Origin: Sporosarcina ureae DSM 2281 | GTDB taxonomy: Bacteria; Bacillota; Bacilli; Bacillales_A; Planococcaceae | Length of the DNA stretch: 64,000 nt | Direction: 5' to 3' | Assembly: GCF_000425545.1 (NCBI RefSeq) | Contig: NZ_AUDQ01000014.1 | Span: 25,591 to 89,590, forward strand | Shown here: positions 1 through 9,337 of the stretch, piece after piece | How the letters are laid out: every line of letters starts with the position of its first letter | How positions within the stretch are numbered: position 1 is the first letter of the stretch | Made by a program: the position numbers and the translations under genes | Notes under the pieces: generated by a model | What the model saw: only the letters and a program-made list of their open reading frames with translations | The model's database searches: none | Told to the model about the DNA's origin: nothing

Positions 1-222
1 CGACAGACGACGCTACAAGAACGCATAACGGGAGAAGCACAAGAAGTTCAGACAACACAACTTGAGGAAACGATTACGCGCAATACAGCACCTGCAAAAG
101 TGACGGTTGAACCACGAGATACGTCTCCGGCAAAGTTAACGATGGACAATTTTACTGGAATTGATCCGCTCGTTGGCATGAACAACGTGTCACCATTCGA
201 CTTTCTTGAATTGACTGATTGA
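1..222 (+). CDS. 3' end of an unidentified protein
   Basis: An open frame runs in from the window edge and stops at a TGA (220-222), giving the last 73 residues. The segment is rich in Thr, Glu and Gln, has no membrane segment, and ends in a hydrophobic patch with PFDFLEL near the terminus. I do not recognise it. In relatives a PRC-barrel gene or a transporter gene lies in this position upstream of alaS; the hydrophilic tail argues against a transporter. The -35 box of the alaS promoter overlaps its stop codon, so the two genes are tightly packed. Confidence 0.6.
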   Translation, partial: RQTTLQERITGEAQEVQTTQLEETITRNTAPAKVTVEPRDTSPAKLTMDNFTGIDPLVGMNNVSPFDFLELTD

Positions 223-247
223 CAAAGCGAAAGAACTTTCCTATAAT
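219..247 (+). promoter_or_regulatory. sigma-A promoter of alaS
   Basis: A perfect -35 TTGACA (219-224) and perfect -10 TATAAT (242-247) are separated by 17 bp. The -35 overlaps the stop codon of the upstream gene. Transcription should start near 254 and run through the T-box leader. Confidence 0.85.
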
Positions 248-253
248 TCGTTT

Positions 254-490
254 AGAAATAATGAAAAACGTTGAAGGAACAAGTACCTGTTTATTCTGTG
301 TCATAGAAAAGAGCTTCTTGGCTGAAAAAGCTCTCTCAGATCTACAGCGAACGCTATTCCGAAGTTGCAGGCTAATCCCTGCCGTCTTGCCGCGTTAAGG
401 CAACTCGAGATACCGCGTCATGCGGTAATTAGGGTGGTACCGCGATCAATAAAACCTTCGCCCCTTTATACAAGGGGTGGAGTTTTTTTA
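254..490 (+). promoter_or_regulatory. T-box riboswitch, alanine specifier GCU, with terminator
   Basis: The leader carries the conserved T-box AGGGTGGTACCGCG (431-444), which pairs with the acceptor end of uncharged tRNA. In stem I the GAAC-GCT-A arrangement places an alanine codon GCT at 353-355, with the opposing AGTA near 280. A hairpin followed by seven Ts (about 452-488) is the terminator competing with the antiterminator. Uncharged tRNA-Ala should allow read-through into alaS, fitting the gene that follows. The elements are seen directly; the folding is inferred from the family. Confidence 0.92.
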
Positions 491-510
491 ATTTTAGGAG
501 GAGCAAAACG

Positions 511-3144
511 ATGAGAAAACTTACGGCATCTGAAATTCGCCAAATGTTTTTAGACTATTTTAAAGAGTACGGGCATACTGTAGAACCATCAGCTGCATTA
601 GTACCAGTTGATGACGCATCACTACTATGGATCAACAGTGGAGTCGCTACACTGAAGAAATATTTTGATGGACGAGTGATTCCTGAAAACCCGCGGATTG
701 CGAATGCACAAAAATCGATCCGCACAAACGATATTGAAAATGTCGGCTATACAGCGCGTCACCATACGTTCTTTGAAATGCTCGGCAACTTTTCTATTGG
801 TGATTATTTCAAAGAAGAAGCCATTATTCGTGCGTGGGATTTCCTGACAAATGAACAATGGATTGGTTTTGATCCAGAACGCTTGTCCATTACGATCCAT
901 CCGGAAGATGAAGAGGCGTACGCAATCTGGAAAGATCAGATCGGTATTCCGGAAGAGCGTATCATTCGTCTTGAAGGAAACTTCTGGGATATCGGTGAAG
1001 GTCCAAGTGGTCCGAACTCCGAAATCTTCTACGATCGTGGACCAACTTACGGTGACAATTTCTCAGATCCTGAATTATATCCAGGTGGAGAAAACGAACG
1101 CTATTTGGAAATTTGGAACTTAGTATTCTCTGAGTTCAATCATAATCCTGATCACACGTACACACCGCTACCGAAGAAAAACATCGATACAGGAATGGGT
1201 CTTGAGCGCATGGCATCCGTTATCCAGGATGTGCCTACGAACTTCGATACAGACTTGTTCTTACCGATCATTGAAGCAGTTGAAAACGTGTCAGGCAGAA
1301 AATACGGTGAAACTACGCAAGCAGACACGGCGTTTAAAGTAATTTCGGATCACATCCGCACGGTAGCATTCGCTATTGGAGACGGGGCACTTCCTTCCAA
1401 TGAAGGCCGGGGCTATGTTCTACGCCGTCTATTAAGAAGAGCAGTTCGTTTCGCGAAGCAATTAGGCATTGATAAGCCGTTTATGTACATGCTGGTGCCA
1501 ATTGTTGGAGATATCATGAAAGACTTCTACCCTGAAGTTCATGACAAACAGGCATTCATTATGAAAGTTGTGAAAAACGAGGAAGATCGTTTCCACGAAA
1601 CATTGCATGACGGTATGGCGATTCTAACGACAATCATTGAAAAGGCAAAAGCTTCAGACTTGCCAATCGTTTCAGGCAGTGACGCGTTCAAGCTTTATGA
1701 TACATACGGCTTCCCGTTTGAACTGACAGAGGAATTTGCTCTTGAAGAAAACGTGGCAGTCGATCGTATCGGGTTTGACGAAGAAATGGCTGCGCAACGA
1801 AACCGTGCACGTGCTGCGCGTGCCACATCCGACTCCATGCATGTGCAATCGGGTGTTCTTGGTGAAATTCATGAAGCAAGTGAATTCATTGGGTATGGTC
1901 AACTAGAAACAACTGCAATCGTCAATGTCCTTGTTCAAGACGGTGAACGTATCGCGCATGCATCTGAAGGAGAAACGGTACAACTTATGTTGGATCAGAC
2001 TCCGTTCTATGCAGAAAGTGGCGGTCAAGTAGCGGATAAAGGAACGATCTTCAATGAATCGTTCACAGCGGAAGTTCGCGACGTCAAAAAAGCGCCTAAT
2101 GGACAGAACTTGCATACGGTCTTCATCAGTTCAGGTGAATTGAATGAAGGCGTATCAGTTAACGTAAAAGTGGACGAGTTCTCACGCAATTTGACAGTAA
2201 AAAATCACACAGCTACACACTTGTTGCACAAAGCGTTGAAAGATGTTCTTGGTGAACATGTCAATCAAGCAGGTTCATATGTTGGACCGGATCGTCTTCG
2301 CTTTGACTTCTCTCATTTTGGACAAGTTACAAAAGAAGAGCTCGAGCGTATCGAATTCCAGGTCAATGAACAAATTTGGGCAGGCACTCCTGTCAATACG
2401 ATCATTTCACCCATTGCAGAAGCAAAAGAAATGGGTGCGATGGCATTGTTCGGTGAAAAATACGGCGATATTGTTCGCGTGGTCAAAGTCGGTGACTACT
2501 CTGTAGAGCTTTGTGGAGGTTGTCACGTACGCAACACGTCTGACATCAACGTATTCAAAATCGTTTCAGAAGGCGGCATTGGAGCGGGCACACGACGTAT
2601 TGAGGCCTTCACGGGTGGACAAGCATTCCGTTCATTTAAAGAAGATCAAGCGATCATCGATGAAATAGCAGCAACTGCAAAAGCGACTCCAAAAACAGTC
2701 GTGACGAAAGTCGAATCGATTCTCGCTGACTTTAAAGAACTTCAACGCGAAAATGAATCACTGCAAGCGAAGATGGGCAACAGCCAATTGGCAAGTGTCA
2801 TGGAAACGGCTCAGCAGATCGAAGACGTTACAGTTATTTCTGCAACTGTAGAAGTGAAAGACAATAACGGTTTACGTCAATTGATTGATGAAATGAAACA
2901 AAAAACTTCCAAAGGCGTCATTGTACTTGGTACAGTAACGGATGGGAAAGTAATGCTGGCGGCTGGTGTTACCGATGACTTAAAAGGTGGCAACTACCAC
3001 GCAGGTAAAATCGTCAACCATGTTGCGTCACTTTGTGGCGGAAAAGGCGGTGGACGCCCTGACATGGCGATGGCAGGAGCGAAAGATGCGTCAAAACTTG
3101 ATGATGCGCTTCAATCCGTGTATGATTATGTAAAATCTGTTTAA
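511..3144 (+). CDS. alaS: alanyl-tRNA synthetase
   Basis: This class II synthetase charges tRNA-Ala in the cytoplasm. At 877 residues it has the full family length: N-terminal catalytic domain, tRNA recognition domain, editing domain and C-terminal oligomerisation domain. The editing site shows the paired motifs HTATH (His566, His570) and CGGCH (Cys668, His672) that bind zinc and remove Ser or Gly from mischarged tRNA. Near the C-terminus lies the glycine-rich [11 protein letters not shown] typical of AlaRS. The ATG follows a strong AGGAGG. Expression is controlled by the T-box leader directly upstream. Nothing unusual is seen in the protein. Confidence 0.97.
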   Translation: MRKLTASEIRQMFLDYFKEYGHTVEPSAALVPVDDASLLWINSGVATLKKYFDGRVIPENPRIANAQKSIRTNDIENVGYTARHHTFFEMLGNFSIGDYFKEEAIIRAWDFLTNEQWIGFDPERLSITIHPEDEEAYAIWKDQIGIPEERIIRLEGNFWDIGEGPSGPNSEIFYDRGPTYGDNFSDPELYPGGENERYLEIWNLVFSEFNHNPDHTYTPLPKKNIDTGMGLERMASVIQDVPTNFDTDLFLPIIEAVENVSGRKYGETTQADTAFKVISDHIRTVAFAIGDGALPSNEGRGYVLRRLLRRAVRFAKQLGIDKPFMYMLVPIVGDIMKDFYPEVHDKQAFIMKVVKNEEDRFHETLHDGMAILTTIIEKAKASDLPIVSGSDAFKLYDTYGFPFELTEEFALEENVAVDRIGFDEEMAAQRNRARAARATSDSMHVQSGVLGEIHEASEFIGYGQLETTAIVNVLVQDGERIAHASEGETVQLMLDQTPFYAESGGQVADKGTIFNESFTAEVRDVKKAPNGQNLHTVFISSGELNEGVSVNVKVDEFSRNLTVKNHTATHLLHKALKDVLGEHVNQAGSYVGPDRLRFDFSHFGQVTKEELERIEFQVNEQIWAGTPVNTIISPIAEAKEMGAMALFGEKYGDIVRVVKVGDYSVELCGGCHVRNTSDINVFKIVSEGGIGAGTRRIEAFTGGQAFRSFKEDQAIIDEIAATAKATPKTVVTKVESILADFKELQRENESLQAKMGNSQLASVMETAQQIEDVTVISATVEVKDNNGLRQLIDEMKQKTSKGVIVLGTVTDGKVMLAAGVTDDLKGGNYHAGKIVNHVASLCGGKGGGRPDMAMAGAKDASKLDDALQSVYDYVKSV

Positions 3145-3349
3145 CCATTATGTAGAGCGATGAATCATAAAATATAGATACATGTAACTAGTTAGTTTTC
3201 ATTTGGATGCCTAAAGTATATGCCCAGATGTAAGAGTCAGACTAGAAGCGAATATGAACGGCGGTTGATCCACCAATCTATGTACTATGTATATCATGAC
3301 GGTAGATCGTTATAGACATAAATGGAAATCGGAAAGCGGGGTGTCGAGT

Positions 3350-3622
3350 ATGAATTCGTCCGATGAAACGATGAAGTTTAACTTTCCTGAAGAGTCAATG
3401 GAGGAAGAAGTCAAAACAGTCATGCTCCACGTTTACAAATCATTAGAAGAAAAAGGTTACAATCCAATTAACCAGATGGTCGGCTATTTATTATCTGGAG
3501 ATCCAGCCTACATTCCACGACACGAAGACGCACGCAGTCTGATCCGGAAATTGGAGCGAGACGAAATTCTAGAAGAATTAGTTAAGTTCTATATCCGAGA
3601 AAACAGAGGGAAGACAGAATGA
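3350..3622 (+). CDS. ireB: IreB family regulatory phosphoprotein (UPF0297, YrzL)
   Basis: A 90-residue cytoplasmic protein of the family formerly called DUF965. In enterococci IreB is a substrate of the PASTA kinase IreK and affects cephalosporin resistance; whether that holds here is unknown. I chose the ATG at 3350, which gives the usual family length (about 88); an upstream in-frame start at 3287 would add 21 residues of no family resemblance. The gene sits in the conserved alaS-ireB-ruvX order and overlaps ruvX by four bases (ATGA), implying translational coupling. A 205-bp gap with no clear terminator separates it from alaS. Confidence 0.93.
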   Translation: MNSSDETMKFNFPEESMEEEVKTVMLHVYKSLEEKGYNPINQMVGYLLSGDPAYIPRHEDARSLIRKLERDEILEELVKFYIRENRGKTE

Positions 3623-4038
3623 GAATTATGGGATTGGATGTTGGCACGAAAACCGTAGGCATCGCGATCAGCGATAGTCTCGGTTGGACAGCCCAAGGAA
3701 TTGAAACGATCAAAATTGATGAAGCGGTAGGTTCTTTCGGGATGAAACGAGTTAAACAGCTGACAGAAGAATACGACGTGACGGAGTTTGTCGTCGGGTA
3801 CCCTAAGAATATGAATAATACGATTGGTCCCCGTGGAGAAGCATCCGAACAGTACGCAGAGAAATTACGCGAAAAGTTCGGTTTGCCTGTCGTATTATGG
3901 GATGAGCGATTAACTACTATGGCTGCTGAACGCGTTTTGATTGAAGCGGATGTCAGCCGTAAAAAACGCAAATCCGTCATAGATAAAATGGCAGCTGTTA
4001 TGATTTTACAAGGCTATTTGGATTCACAAAAAAACTAG
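3619..4038 (+). CDS. ruvX: RuvX/YqgF family RNase H-like protein
   Basis: This 139-residue protein has the RNase H-like fold and was annotated as a putative Holliday junction resolvase; in E. coli YqgF is linked to 16S rRNA 5' processing. The N-terminus shows the nucleotidyl-hydrolase motif [12 protein letters not shown] with the first catalytic Asp. GYPKN and WDERLTT, the other conserved active-site segments, follow near residues 58 and 94. It begins inside the ireB stop codon and is followed 13 bp later by the DUF1292 gene, so the three form one unit. Family assignment is secure; exact substrate is not visible from sequence. Confidence 0.95.
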   Translation: MRIMGLDVGTKTVGIAISDSLGWTAQGIETIKIDEAVGSFGMKRVKQLTEEYDVTEFVVGYPKNMNNTIGPRGEASEQYAEKLREKFGLPVVLWDERLTTMAAERVLIEADVSRKKRKSVIDKMAAVMILQGYLDSQKN

Positions 4039-4051
4039 AGGTGATTAAACA

Positions 4052-4339
4052 ATGGAACACGGACAAGAAACAATGACAATCGTAGATGAGAACGGCGAAG
4101 AGCACGTATGTGAGGTAATTTTAACATTTGATTCAAAAGAATATGAAAGATCATATGTACTTTACCATATTTTAGATGGCGAAGAGAGAGACGATGACGA
4201 GGAAGTTGAAATCCATGCATCTGCATTCATTCCGACTGAAGAAGGACAAGATGGCGGATCACTTCTTGAAATCGAATCTGATGAAGAATGGGATATGATC
4301 GAAGAAGTATTGAACACATTCCTTGAAGAAGAAGAGTAA
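4052..4339 (+). CDS. DUF1292 protein (YrzB-like)
   Basis: A small, very acidic cytoplasmic protein of 95 residues, in the position of B. subtilis yrzB after ruvX. The N-terminus carries the family pattern of a short beta-rich core ([18 protein letters not shown]) followed by a Glu/Asp-rich tail ending in five consecutive-type acidic residues. No catalytic motif is visible and the function of the family is unknown. The start follows GAGGTGATTAA closely. A Rho-independent terminator begins 16 bp after the stop, so this is probably the end of the alaS/ireB transcript. Confidence 0.9.
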   Translation: MEHGQETMTIVDENGEEHVCEVILTFDSKEYERSYVLYHILDGEERDDDEEVEIHASAFIPTEEGQDGGSLLEIESDEEWDMIEEVLNTFLEEEE

Positions 4340-4354
4340 GCGATAATATCATGT

Positions 4355-4390
4355 GACGGGCGGAATGGTGCTGACCGTTCCGTCTTTTTT
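4355..4390 (+). terminator. terminator after the DUF1292 gene
   Basis: GACGG...GGAA (from 4355) pairs with TTCCGTC (to 4384) and is followed by six Ts. It lies where a longer reading frame for mltG would begin, which argues that mltG starts downstream at 4428. Confidence 0.75.
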
Positions 4391-4427
4391 AATGGAGTTA
4401 TCTATAGCGGAAGAAGAGGTGAGGCTT

Positions 4428-5570
4428 GTGGCAAAAGAGCCCCAGAGAAAAAAAGATGTCATGTTTGAACGTATGTTAGAACAGAAGGAAGAAGTGAGAA
4501 CCGTTAGAAAAATAGTGTTTTGGATTGTGGCGGTCGTGTTGGTTGTAGGGATAGTAGGAGGTTTTTCGGTCTATACATACATAAAAAGTGCGTTAGAGCC
4601 TGTTGATCCGGACTCGGAAAAAATTATAGAAGTAGAAATTCCGATCGGTTCAGGTTTGGATATGATTTCGGAAAAACTGCAAGAGTCGGGTATTATCAAA
4701 AATGCGCGGATTTTCAAATACTATGCAAAAGTAAACAATGAAGCAGATTTTCAGGCTGGAACGTATGGATTAACGCAGTCTATGACACCAGATGAATTGA
4801 TTAAGAGCCTGAAAACAGGTGTAGTCTATCGCACACCGGCATTTACACTTACGATTCCGGAAGGGTTAACGATAGATCAGATTGCAGAAAGAACAAGTGA
4901 AAAGACGACGATTACGAAAGAACAGTTTATGGAATACGTGACGAATGAACAAGTCATTCAAGAATATATAGCCAAGTACCCAGAAGTCATAACAAAAGAA
5001 ATTCTTAATGAGAATATACGTTATGCACTAGAAGGTTATTTATTCCCTGCTACTTATCCATTCTTTGAAGAAAAACCTACAGTTAAAGAAGTGGTCGATA
5101 CGATGGTGGATGCCACTGTGCAAAACGTCATACCGTATAAAGCGTATTGGGCAGAGAAAGACAAAAATCGTTCAGTTCATAAAATGCTGACATTTGCTTC
5201 CTTGTTAGAAAAAGAAGCAACTGGCCAATCGGATCGCGAAACGATTGCGAGCGTCTTCAATAACCGTATTGAACAAGATATGCCATTACAGACAGATCCA
5301 ACCGTTTTATATGCACTAGGGGAACATAAAGCCCGCGTCATGAATGAGGATTTGAAAGTGGAAAATGTCTATAATACGTACAAGAATAAAGGATTACCGC
5401 CAGGTCCCATTGCGAATGCTGGAACTGCTTCTCTCCAGGCAACAGTAGAACCATCCAATACTGGATACTTGTTCTTCCTGGCAGATAAAGATGGCGTTAA
5501 TCACTTTGCTAAAACATATGAAGAACATTTGAAAAACAAAGCAAAGTATATCGACAGTCAACATAAATAA
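4428..5570 (+). CDS. mltG: endolytic murein transglycosylase MltG (YceG-like)
   Basis: A 380-residue membrane-anchored enzyme that cleaves nascent peptidoglycan strands and so sets glycan length. A basic cytoplasmic stretch is followed by one membrane segment (about residues 29-51) and an extracellular YceG domain. The catalytic Glu is expected in the segment ASLLEKEA near residue 260, and NTYKNKGLPPGPI is the conserved C-terminal signature. I chose the GTG at 4428, which follows GAGGTGAGG at good spacing. An earlier ATG (4353) would place the start inside the preceding terminator hairpin. It is the yrrL position of B. subtilis. trmR follows 23 bp downstream. Confidence 0.93.
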   Translation: MAKEPQRKKDVMFERMLEQKEEVRTVRKIVFWIVAVVLVVGIVGGFSVYTYIKSALEPVDPDSEKIIEVEIPIGSGLDMISEKLQESGIIKNARIFKYYAKVNNEADFQAGTYGLTQSMTPDELIKSLKTGVVYRTPAFTLTIPEGLTIDQIAERTSEKTTITKEQFMEYVTNEQVIQEYIAKYPEVITKEILNENIRYALEGYLFPATYPFFEEKPTVKEVVDTMVDATVQNVIPYKAYWAEKDKNRSVHKMLTFASLLEKEATGQSDRETIASVFNNRIEQDMPLQTDPTVLYALGEHKARVMNEDLKVENVYNTYKNKGLPPGPIANAGTASLQATVEPSNTGYLFFLADKDGVNHFAKTYEEHLKNKAKYIDSQHK

Positions 5571-5593
5571 TACGTCGTAAAGGGGAAGTAAAT

Positions 5594-6232
5594 ATGACGG
5601 ACTACAATACGTACATTAGCCGCTTTGTAGAAGAAAAAGAGCCACTCATCGTGGAGATGGAGCACTACGCTGCAGAGCATCGTGTGCCCATCATGGACGA
5701 TACAGGCTTGTATACGTTGATCGGGCTGCTGCAAATTCAGCAGCCGAAACGTATTCTTGAAATAGGAAGCGCAATTGGCTATTCAGCTATTCGATTAGCG
5801 AGAGCTTTTCCTAAAGCCGTCATTTATACAGTCGAGCGTGACGCAGAACGGTTTGAAAAAGCAGTCGAATATATTGAGCGCAGTGGACTGCAAGAGCGTA
5901 TTAGTATCATTCATGATGACGCACTCGAGTTAGACGAAACCAAGTTACCACAAGAACCATTTGATACACTGTTCATCGATGCAGCCAAAGGGCAATATCG
6001 AAAGTTTTTCGACAAATATAGCCCGCTTGTCGGTTCTTCAGGTGTAATCTATTGTGATAATATGTTTATGCATGGTATGGTGCTGTTGGAAGATGCAGAC
6101 ATACCAAAACGCAACCGGACAATGATCCGAAACTTGCAACAATTCACGAGCTGGGCGATGCAGAATGATCACTATGAAACGTCCCTTGTACCAATAGGTG
6201 ACGGCATTTTAATAGCTGTGAAAAAGTACTAA
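5594..6232 (+). CDS. trmR: tRNA 5-hydroxyuridine methyltransferase TrmR (YrrM)
   Basis: A class I SAM-dependent O-methyltransferase of 212 residues in the yrrM position. In B. subtilis this enzyme converts ho5U34 to mo5U34 in tRNA wobble positions. The SAM motif [12 protein letters not shown] lies near residue 55, and [12 protein letters not shown] near residue 125 is the metal/substrate loop of the family. The start follows AAGGGGAAG. In B. subtilis two U32 peptidases (TrhP1/TrhP2) that make the ho5U substrate follow directly; here udk follows instead. Substrate assignment rests on family and synteny. Confidence 0.88.
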   Translation: MTDYNTYISRFVEEKEPLIVEMEHYAAEHRVPIMDDTGLYTLIGLLQIQQPKRILEIGSAIGYSAIRLARAFPKAVIYTVERDAERFEKAVEYIERSGLQERISIIHDDALELDETKLPQEPFDTLFIDAAKGQYRKFFDKYSPLVGSSGVIYCDNMFMHGMVLLEDADIPKRNRTMIRNLQQFTSWAMQNDHYETSLVPIGDGILIAVKKY

Positions 6233-6258
6233 ACAGTAGGCTACAAAGGGGAATCGCT

Positions 6259-6894
6259 GTGAAGAAAAAACCTGTCGTAATAGGTATTACTGGTGGTTCA
6301 GGCTCCGGTAAGACAAGTGTCACAAAAAAGATACACGAGGTATTCCAAGGTCATTCGGTCGTAGTCATTGAACAAGACGATTACTATAAAGACCAATCAC
6401 ATTTAGTGTTTGAAGAAAGATTAAAAACGAATTATGATCATCCATTAGCATTCGATACCGACCTACTGATTCAACATATCCGGCAGCTGATCAACAGACA
6501 GTCAATCGAAAAGCCAACATACGATTACACATTGCATACACGTTCAGCTGAAAAAGTAACTGTAGATTCACAAGATGTCATCATTCTTGAAGGAATTCTC
6601 GTGTTGGAAGATGAACGATTGCGAGATCTTATGGATATCAAGCTGTTTGTTGATACGGATTCTGATATTCGTATAATTCGTCGAATTTTACGAGATATTC
6701 ATGATCGTGGACGTACAGTAGATTCTGTTGTCGAGCAATACGTAACGGTTGTGCGCCCGATGCATAACCAATTTATTGAACCGACAAAAAAGTATGCTGA
6801 TATAATCATTCCAGAAGGCGGCGAGAATGCGGTCGCCATCGATTTGATGGTCACGAAGATAAAAACAATTCTTGCTTCTGTCGACGAAGTATAA
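6259..6894 (+). CDS. udk: uridine kinase
   Basis: Phosphorylates uridine and cytidine to UMP and CMP in pyrimidine salvage, using ATP or GTP. The 211-residue length matches B. subtilis Udk. The Walker A motif GGSGSGKTS lies near residue 11, and [18 protein letters not shown] and [12 protein letters not shown] are the substrate-binding and lid segments of the family. The start is a GTG behind AAAGGGGAAT. It lies 26 bp after trmR and probably shares its transcript. No clear terminator follows before the greA leader. Confidence 0.96.
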   Translation: MKKKPVVIGITGGSGSGKTSVTKKIHEVFQGHSVVVIEQDDYYKDQSHLVFEERLKTNYDHPLAFDTDLLIQHIRQLINRQSIEKPTYDYTLHTRSAEKVTVDSQDVIILEGILVLEDERLRDLMDIKLFVDTDSDIRIIRRILRDIHDRGRTVDSVVEQYVTVVRPMHNQFIEPTKKYADIIIPEGGENAVAIDLMVTKIKTILASVDEV

Positions 6895-6994
6895 TATGAT
6901 GATGACATAATTTTAAATTAATTTAGCATTCGCCGGTCTTTCTATAGAAAAACTAGGATGCACGCAAGATAAGCAAGGGCTTTTTTTCGTTCAG

Positions 6995-7083
6995 ATTACA
7001 ATAATGAACGGAAAAGAGTATAGTCAAAACTAAAATAGTTCTGCTATGTCACATAATTGAAGTTAGTGTGACATAGTATTTTT
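6995..7083 (+). promoter_or_regulatory. greA leader with terminator-like hairpin (possible attenuator)
   Basis: A perfect 10-bp stem (CTATGTCACA at 7044-7053, TGTGACATAG at 7067-7076, 13-nt loop) is followed by TATTTTTT, then 30 bp later by the greA ATG. Upstream, ATTACA (6995-7000) and TATAGT (7019-7024) form a plausible promoter with 18-bp spacing. If that promoter is used, the hairpin lies inside the greA leader. It could equally end the udk transcript. Confidence 0.55.
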
Positions 7084-7113
7084 TATGAACAGACATTTGA
7101 GGAGTGTTATTAC

Positions 7114-7590
7114 ATGGTTTCAGAAAAGAAATTTCCAATGACGGCTGCAGGTAAAGCGAAGTTAGAAGAAGAGCTAGAGCAATTGAAAACGGTTAAACGT
7201 GTGGAAGTAGTAGAACGCATTAAAATCGCACGTAGCTACGGTGACTTATCGGAAAACTCCGAGTACGATTCAGCGAAAGAGGATCAGGCATTTGTTGAAG
7301 GAAAGATTTCTTCTATTGAAGGAATGATTCGTAATGCGGTCATTATTACTGAAGATGAATTGAATACGGATGAAGTGCAATTAGGCAAGACAGTTACTTT
7401 TAAAGAAATTCCTGATGGTGAAGAAGAGACGTATACGATTGTTGGTTCCGCTGAAGCCAATCCTATGGAAGGTATGATCTCGAACGACTCGCCAATTGCG
7501 AAAGCATTAATTGGTCGGAAAAAAGATGATAAAGTAAAGATCCAGACTCCCGGCGGTGAAATGTCAGTAGAAATACTCGAGATAAAGTGA
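7114..7590 (+). CDS. greA: transcription elongation factor GreA
   Basis: Rescues backtracked RNA polymerase by stimulating cleavage of the 3' RNA end. The 158-residue protein has the N-terminal antiparallel coiled coil with the acidic tip segment [16 protein letters not shown] (about residues 40-55) that reaches into the secondary channel, and a C-terminal FKBP-like domain ending in the conserved SP(I)[11 protein letters not shown]. The ATG lies after TGAGGAG. A terminator-like hairpin sits immediately upstream, which may regulate the gene. A second hairpin follows the stop codon. Confidence 0.97.
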   Translation: MVSEKKFPMTAAGKAKLEEELEQLKTVKRVEVVERIKIARSYGDLSENSEYDSAKEDQAFVEGKISSIEGMIRNAVIITEDELNTDEVQLGKTVTFKEIPDGEEETYTIVGSAEANPMEGMISNDSPIAKALIGRKKDDKVKIQTPGGEMSVEILEIK

Positions 7591-7597
7591 CACACGT

Positions 7598-7637
7598 ACC
7601 GTCTTCTCACTAGCAGAAGACGGTATTGTCGTTTTTA
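7598..7637 (+). terminator. probable terminator after greA
   Basis: A perfect 10-bp stem (ACCGTCTTCT 7598-7607, AGAAGACGGT 7615-7624) with a 7-nt loop. The T-run (7633-7637) comes after a short interruption, so efficiency is uncertain. Confidence 0.65.
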
Positions 7638-7691
7638 ATTCTTTCCACCGTTGTATACGCATTTCATTTCATAGTAAAGGAGATGTCTGAA

Positions 7692-8414
7692 ATGGCAGAT
7701 CAAAATCCGAAGTATTCGAGAACGTCTAGAAAAAAAGGCAGTAAAGCGAGCAAAGTAAATAGAGCATTGAATATATCAATTGGTGTAGTGGTATTTCTCA
7801 TTGCGGTTGTTGCAATAATCTTTCTCACAGGTGATGACGATCAGAATGAAGTGGCAATTGACAAGCCGGAGCAATCCACGCAGTCCGATGCAGCTCCAAT
7901 TGAACCTATCGTTTTAGACGATGAAGACGAGGCGGACAAGCCTGAAGCTGAAGATGCAGAGTCGGAAGAAGTGGATGAACCAGAAGTTCAGGCTCCTGAA
8001 GAAAATAACGAAGTGGTAAATGAAGTGGTTGAAGAACCGGAAGCGCCAGTGGTAGAAGCGCCAAAAAATGAACAACCTAAACCGGACAAGCCGAAGAAAG
8101 AAGCTTCACCGGATTCCGGCAAGAAAGTTGTGGTAAATCCTGACTGGAAACCTATTGGAACAAAGCAAACTGGAGAGCACGTCTCGAAGTACGATGGTCA
8201 GTCCGATGATTGGTATGAGAAAAAGAAAGCTATTTCCTATGCAACCGGCATGTCTGAAGATCAATTGTACTTTGAACGTATTCAAAATGGCGGCAGTCCT
8301 CAAAAGTCAGAAGGTATTGTGAGAAGTAAAGACAATTCCAAAAAATTCAAAGTATACCTTGAGTGGGTGGACGGCCAAGGCTGGAAACCTGTGAAAATGG
8401 ATGTATTGAAGTAA
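7692..8414 (+). CDS. YrrS-like membrane protein (DUF1510)
   Basis: A 240-residue single-pass membrane protein in the yrrS position after greA. A basic N-terminus precedes one membrane segment (about residues 26-48). A long, acidic and proline-rich linker (about 55-145) leads to a conserved C-terminal extracytoplasmic domain beginning near NPDWKPIGTKQ. The ATG at 7692 has an AAAGGAG nine bases upstream; earlier in-frame starts overlap that site. In B. subtilis a penicillin-binding protein gene (pbpI) follows yrrS; here mtnN follows, so that partner is absent from this locus. Function is unknown; a cell-envelope role is inferred only from topology. Confidence 0.85.
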   Translation: MADQNPKYSRTSRKKGSKASKVNRALNISIGVVVFLIAVVAIIFLTGDDDQNEVAIDKPEQSTQSDAAPIEPIVLDDEDEADKPEAEDAESEEVDEPEVQAPEENNEVVNEVVEEPEAPVVEAPKNEQPKPDKPKKEASPDSGKKVVVNPDWKPIGTKQTGEHVSKYDGQSDDWYEKKKAISYATGMSEDQLYFERIQNGGSPQKSEGIVRSKDNSKKFKVYLEWVDGQGWKPVKMDVLK

Positions 8415-8430
8415 GTGAATCAACCTACCG

Positions 8431-8455
8431 ATGTGCTGCCTATCGTGCAGCACAT
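8431..8455. repeat. inverted repeat between the yrrS-like gene and mtnN
   Basis: ATGTGCTGC (8431-8439) and GCAGCACAT (8447-8455) form a perfect 9-bp stem with a 7-nt loop. No T-run follows on either strand, so it is not a standard terminator. It could be a weak terminator or a leader structure of mtnN. Confidence 0.6.
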
Positions 8456-8486
8456 TCTAGTAAGTGAAAAAGAGGAGAGGGCATAA

Positions 8487-9179
8487 ATGAAAATAGCAAT
8501 CGTGGGTGCAATGGAGGAAGAAGTTGAAATATTACGCAGAGAGATTGGAATTGGAAAAATCACAACCATTGGTAACTGTGAGTTTATCGAAGGAAAAGTA
8601 GGCAAGCATCAAGTGATCGTGACGAAGAGTGGCATCGGGAAAGTAAATGCTGCCATGGCCACAACGGTTCTGTTGCAAAACTACAAACCTGACGTAGTCT
8701 TGAATACAGGTTCTGCTGGCGGAACTCATGCTGAACTCGAGGTTGGAACGATTGTAATATCTGACTATGTCCTGCATCATGATGTCGATGTCACTGCATT
8801 CGGCTACGAGCTAGGCCAAGTGCCACAACTTCCTGCGAGCTTTCCTTCAGATTCTGAACTGATCGATTTTGCTAGAGAAGCTGTAATTGAGTTAGATACA
8901 TATCAACATGCTGTAGGAACTATCGCTTCAGCTGATACTTTCATGGCTGACCCTGAAAAAGTCTTACAAGTTAAAGATCGTTTCCCACGCGTAATCGCTG
9001 TAGAAATGGAAGCGGCTGCTGTTGCGCAAGTCTGTTACCAGTTCAATACGCGATGTGTTGTCATTCGTGCGCTATCTGATATTGCTGGGAAAGAATCGAC
9101 CGTCAGCTTTGATGAATTTTTACCTCTGGCTGCCAAACACTCGTCACAGATTGTTTTGCGCGTCATCTCGAAACTTTGA
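8487..9179 (+). CDS. mtnN: 5'-methylthioadenosine/S-adenosylhomocysteine nucleosidase
   Basis: Hydrolyses MTA, SAH and 5'-deoxyadenosine to adenine plus the ribosyl product, feeding methionine salvage and the activated methyl cycle. The 230-residue protein has the family start KIAIVGAMEEEV with the catalytic Glu near residue 12, the ribose/base-binding EMEAAAVAQV near residue 175, and RALSDIAG containing the catalytic Asp near residue 200. The ATG follows GAGGAGAGGG. No yrrT or mcc genes accompany it, unlike B. subtilis. Confidence 0.96.
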   Translation: MKIAIVGAMEEEVEILRREIGIGKITTIGNCEFIEGKVGKHQVIVTKSGIGKVNAAMATTVLLQNYKPDVVLNTGSAGGTHAELEVGTIVISDYVLHHDVDVTAFGYELGQVPQLPASFPSDSELIDFAREAVIELDTYQHAVGTIASADTFMADPEKVLQVKDRFPRVIAVEMEAAAVAQVCYQFNTRCVVIRALSDIAGKESTVSFDEFLPLAAKHSSQIVLRVISKL

Positions 9180-9246
9180 TCGTTCTATGATAAAATGTCT
9201 AAGTAGACAGACTAGCAGTTCGTTTGGTTGAGAGGAGGGACATGTA

Positions 9247-9327
9247 GTGGAATTCTTAATGGGTGGAGTATTTATCGTCACGGCACTATTGGCAGCAATT
9301 ATTTTACGCGAGGTTAAAGCTGACTGA
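9247..9327 (+). CDS. possible 26-residue membrane peptide
   Basis: A short frame starts at GTG (9247) seven bases after the strong ribosome-binding site GGAGGG and stops at TGA (9325-9327). It encodes 26 residues: a short N-terminus, a hydrophobic core (GGVFIVTALLAAIIL) long enough to cross or lie in the membrane, and a charged REVKAD tail. A strong terminator begins 11 bp after the stop. I do not recognise it; it is not SpoVM, whose sequence is quite different. The good ribosome-binding site, coherent hydrophobic core and terminator support a real gene, but 26 codons can arise by chance. Confidence 0.5.
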   Translation: MEFLMGGVFIVTALLAAIILREVKAD

Positions 9328-9337
9328 GAAAAGAAAC

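Noticed and set aside
3582..3980. 132-codon minus-strand frame over ruvX
   Set aside because: It is antisense to a clear ruvX and has Ser/Thr/Pro-biased composition typical of shadow frames.
4353..4427. Longer mltG start at ATG 4353
   Set aside because: It would place the start inside a terminator hairpin; the GTG at 4428 has a proper ribosome-binding site.
8431..8455. Hairpin before mtnN as a SAM or SAH riboswitch
   Set aside because: It is a simple 9-bp stem with no conserved riboswitch core around it.
9247..9327. Possibility that the 26-residue peptide is SpoVM
   Set aside because: SpoVM is also 26 residues but amphipathic with a different sequence; this peptide has a plain hydrophobic core and no resemblance.
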